A stretch of 5,929 nt of DNA from Alphaproteobacteria bacterium (GTDB taxonomy: Bacteria > Pseudomonadota > Alphaproteobacteria > Micropepsales > Micropepsaceae), in NCBI GenBank assembly GCA_003131925.1, contig PKWC01000088.1:432-6360 (forward strand), in the 5' to 3' direction. The notes under the pieces were generated by a model, which did no database searches, was not told where the DNA came from, and worked only from the letters and a program-made list of their open reading frames with translations. Both the position numbers and the translations under genes were made by a program. Below are positions 4,923 to 5,929 of this stretch, in pieces (the first letter of the stretch is position 1; the number at the start of each line of letters is the position of its first letter).

Positions 4923-5069
4923 TCAAGGCCGCGGCGTGGCGCTTTCGTGCCAATCCCGCGGGAGCGCGCGCTCGATGGCGGAAAGCGCGTAGAAATTCAG
5001 GATGCCGGCCGTGGAGAGGAGCGCGAGGGCTGCGAATGAGAGTATCCGGTCGACACGTATCGTGTCGAC
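4923..5069 (-). pseudogene. coding-like hydrophobic fragment lacking a start codon
   Basis: On the minus strand, between the secreted-protein gene and the decarboxylase, one frame reads ILSFAALALLSTAGILNFY and then ALSAIERALPRDWHESATPRP before a TGA at 4923-4925. It looks like one transmembrane helix plus a short polar tail and has strongly GC-biased third positions. No ATG, GTG or TTG is in frame between this peptide and the end of the preceding gene. The frame also runs into the perfect palindrome at 5048-5070. It may be the surviving 3' part of a small membrane-protein gene, or an open frame by chance. No family recognised. Confidence 0.25.
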
Positions 5070-5070
5070 C
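5048..5070. terminator. 10-bp-arm palindrome downstream of the secreted protein gene
   Basis: GGTCGACACG (5048-5057) and CGTGTCGACC (5061-5070) are perfect complements around a 3-base TAT centre. The palindrome lies 22 bp beyond the stop codon at 5093-5095. No T-run follows on either strand. It is therefore either a non-canonical terminator or RNA stabiliser, or a symmetric operator of the TetR/LysR size class. Perfect 10-bp symmetry is unlikely by chance. Confidence 0.55.
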
Positions 5071-5092
5071 GAAACGTCATTCCATCGGTGCG

Positions 5093-5611
5093 CTATTTCA
5101 CTCCCGCAGGGGGCTGAATGTTGTCGTATTCGTAAGTCGAGGTCATCGTCTGATTGCCCTCGTCGATACGCGCCCAGGTTTTCAGCAGCACCCCTCGCGA
5201 TCTGGAGATCCAGATGCGGTTGTCGCTGTGGGAACGCGGCGATTGAAAGCTGGCCACATAGACGGAAGCGGCCTGCCCTCCCACGGTCTCATCGCCGACG
5301 CGCCGGCAGGCGTGCTTGCTGGCTGTGTAGTTCTTCTTCATCCGATCGACCATTTTCTGCGCCGTGATCGGCGACACGTGCCACGCGCCATTCAGCTGGA
5401 CGTATATTTTCCCGCCCGCGAAGATGGTCTCGGTCATGGCGGGTTTTCCGTTCAGGTTGGAAAACGATACCGAAGCGCGATAGGGCACGCTCATCTGGGC
5501 AAGTGCCGTCATCACCGTAACGCAATCGTCGGCGTGTGCGCCCGTCGCGGCGAACATCGCCGCAATTCCAAACAGGGCCGCAATGGGGAAAGCCGCCACC
5601 TTCGCAATCAT
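5093..5611 (-). CDS. secreted hypothetical protein, LolA-like fold suspected
   Basis: The 172-residue product starts with a clear Sec signal peptide: positively charged MIAK, a hydrophobic core to about residue 22, and a probable cleavage after AHA at residue 27. The mature part begins DDC and has just two cysteines (C30, C102) that could form a disulfide. Alternating short beta-like segments (ETIFAGGKIYVQLNGAWHV, ASVYVASF, NRIWISRSRGVLLKTWA) and the ending YEYDNIQPPAGVK recall LolA/LolB-type half-barrel proteins that handle lipids or lipoproteins in the periplasm. That link is a weak inference; I recognise no named family. I chose the ATG at 5611 because it opens a signal peptide and has AAGGAG 7 bp upstream. 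A longer in-frame start (5836) would put 75 low-complexity residues before it. Confidence 0.78.
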   Translation of the reverse strand: MIAKVAAFPIAALFGIAAMFAATGAHADDCVTVMTALAQMSVPYRASVSFSNLNGKPAMTETIFAGGKIYVQLNGAWHVSPITAQKMVDRMKKNYTASKHACRRVGDETVGGQAASVYVASFQSPRSHSDNRIWISRSRGVLLKTWARIDEGNQTMTSTYEYDNIQPPAGVK

Positions 5612-5704
5612 CGTCGTACTCCTTCCGCGGAAACCGCTGCAATGGACATACCCTCGGCGAATTGGCCGAATAAATCCCTTTGCGCGCAGCGATCTGCCGA
5701 TCTT

Positions 5705-5742
5705 CTGAGAAGGGTTGAGAAATTTTGAGACCGATTTTGAGG
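5705..5742. repeat. helically phased TTGAGA direct repeats
   Basis: CTGAGA (5705-5710), TTGAGA (5715-5720), TTGAGA (5725-5730) and TTGAGG (5737-5742) recur at 10, 10 and 12 bp. They therefore lie on about one face of the helix. They sit about 95-130 bp upstream of the leftward secreted-protein gene and about 80-120 bp upstream of the rightward partial gene. A phased regulator-binding array is plausible; it could also be a short degenerate tandem repeat. Confidence 0.45.
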
Positions 5743-5822
5743 ATTCCTCCGCTCGGCGCCCGCATGGTGCCAGCCTCGCTCCAAAGGGCGATCCGCCAGG
5801 GTAGACGGCACAGGAGGGTACC

Positions 5823-5929
5823 ATGCGCCAGACCATGAACCTGTTGCGCAGCAGCGCAAGTGTGTGCGTATCGGCATGCTGGCCGGTTGGGAAGGCCGTT
5901 GGGAACGTGAAGAACGAAGGAGCCGGGCT
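5823..5929 (+). CDS. 5' end of a rightward gene cut by the window edge
   Basis: An ATG at 5823 has a textbook Shine-Dalgarno (AGGAGG, 5-bp spacing). The frame stays open for 35 codons to the right edge, starting MRQTMNLLRSSASVCVSACW. The product is not recognisable from so little. The stretch is mildly hydrophobic after two early arginines, which would fit but does not prove an export signal. The region 5612-5822 would hold divergent promoters for this gene and the secreted-protein gene. The strong ribosome binding site is the main support. Confidence 0.45.
   Translation, partial: MRQTMNLLRSSASVCVSACWPVGKAVGNVKNEGAG

Noticed and set aside
4754..5728. A 324-residue rightward open frame across the decarboxylase start and secreted-protein gene
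   Set aside because: It is antisense to two supported genes, has shadow-type composition, and crosses the palindrome and the intergenic gaps.

Overview
The window looks like chromosomal DNA from a GC-rich, flagellated alphaproteobacterium. The strongest evidence is a full-length CtrA cell-cycle response regulator, a protein confined to Alphaproteobacteria, with a divergently transcribed FliJ-type flagellar export gene beside it. I cannot place the organism below class level.

Layout, left to right. Positions 1-462 hold a possible end of an upstream gene and otherwise mostly non-coding DNA, with an interlocking pair of inverted repeats and a three-copy direct repeat. Next come, on the minus strand, a Kdo 3-hydroxylase (463-1338, LPS inner-core modification) and ctrA (1550-2242). 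The gap between these two contains a 145-bp palindromic repeat element. A control region of about 250 bp (2243-2488) carries CtrA-like half-sites and a GANTC methylation site. It separates ctrA from a rightward pair: a 41-codon leader ORF and fliJ (2611-3039), which overlap by ATGA. After fliJ lies a second, larger repeat element (about 3046-3569) that encloses a minus-strand gene for a GxxExxY-family PD-(D/E)XK nuclease-like protein. Then come a fold-type III ornithine/lysine decarboxylase (3695-4867, minus), a coding-like hydrophobic fragment with no start codon (4923-5069, minus), and a secreted LolA-like hypothetical protein (5093-5611, minus) with a 10-bp-arm palindrome behind it. The last gene is a rightward partial CDS that runs off the right edge (from 5823).

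The most interesting object is the repeat/nuclease pair. The GxxExxY gene is bracketed by 42-bp imperfect inverted repeats (36/42 identical), and a GC-rich hairpin with a TTC loop follows its stop codon. The element between kdoO and ctrA has the same arm architecture (two 9-mers, a 2-bp spacer, two more 9-mers) and the same kind of TTC-loop hairpin, but no gene. It looks like a gene-less, MITE-like relative of the nuclease-bearing element. The inner end of one arm also supplies the ribosome binding site of the nuclease gene. Together these suggest a small mobile or self-propagating repeat family tied to GxxExxY proteins. Mobility is an inference.

Functionally, ctrA, fliJ and their shared control region form one flagellum/cell-cycle unit, although fliI, the usual partner of fliJ, is not next to it. 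Kdo hydroxylase, the decarboxylase and the secreted protein look like independent single genes for envelope and polyamine functions.
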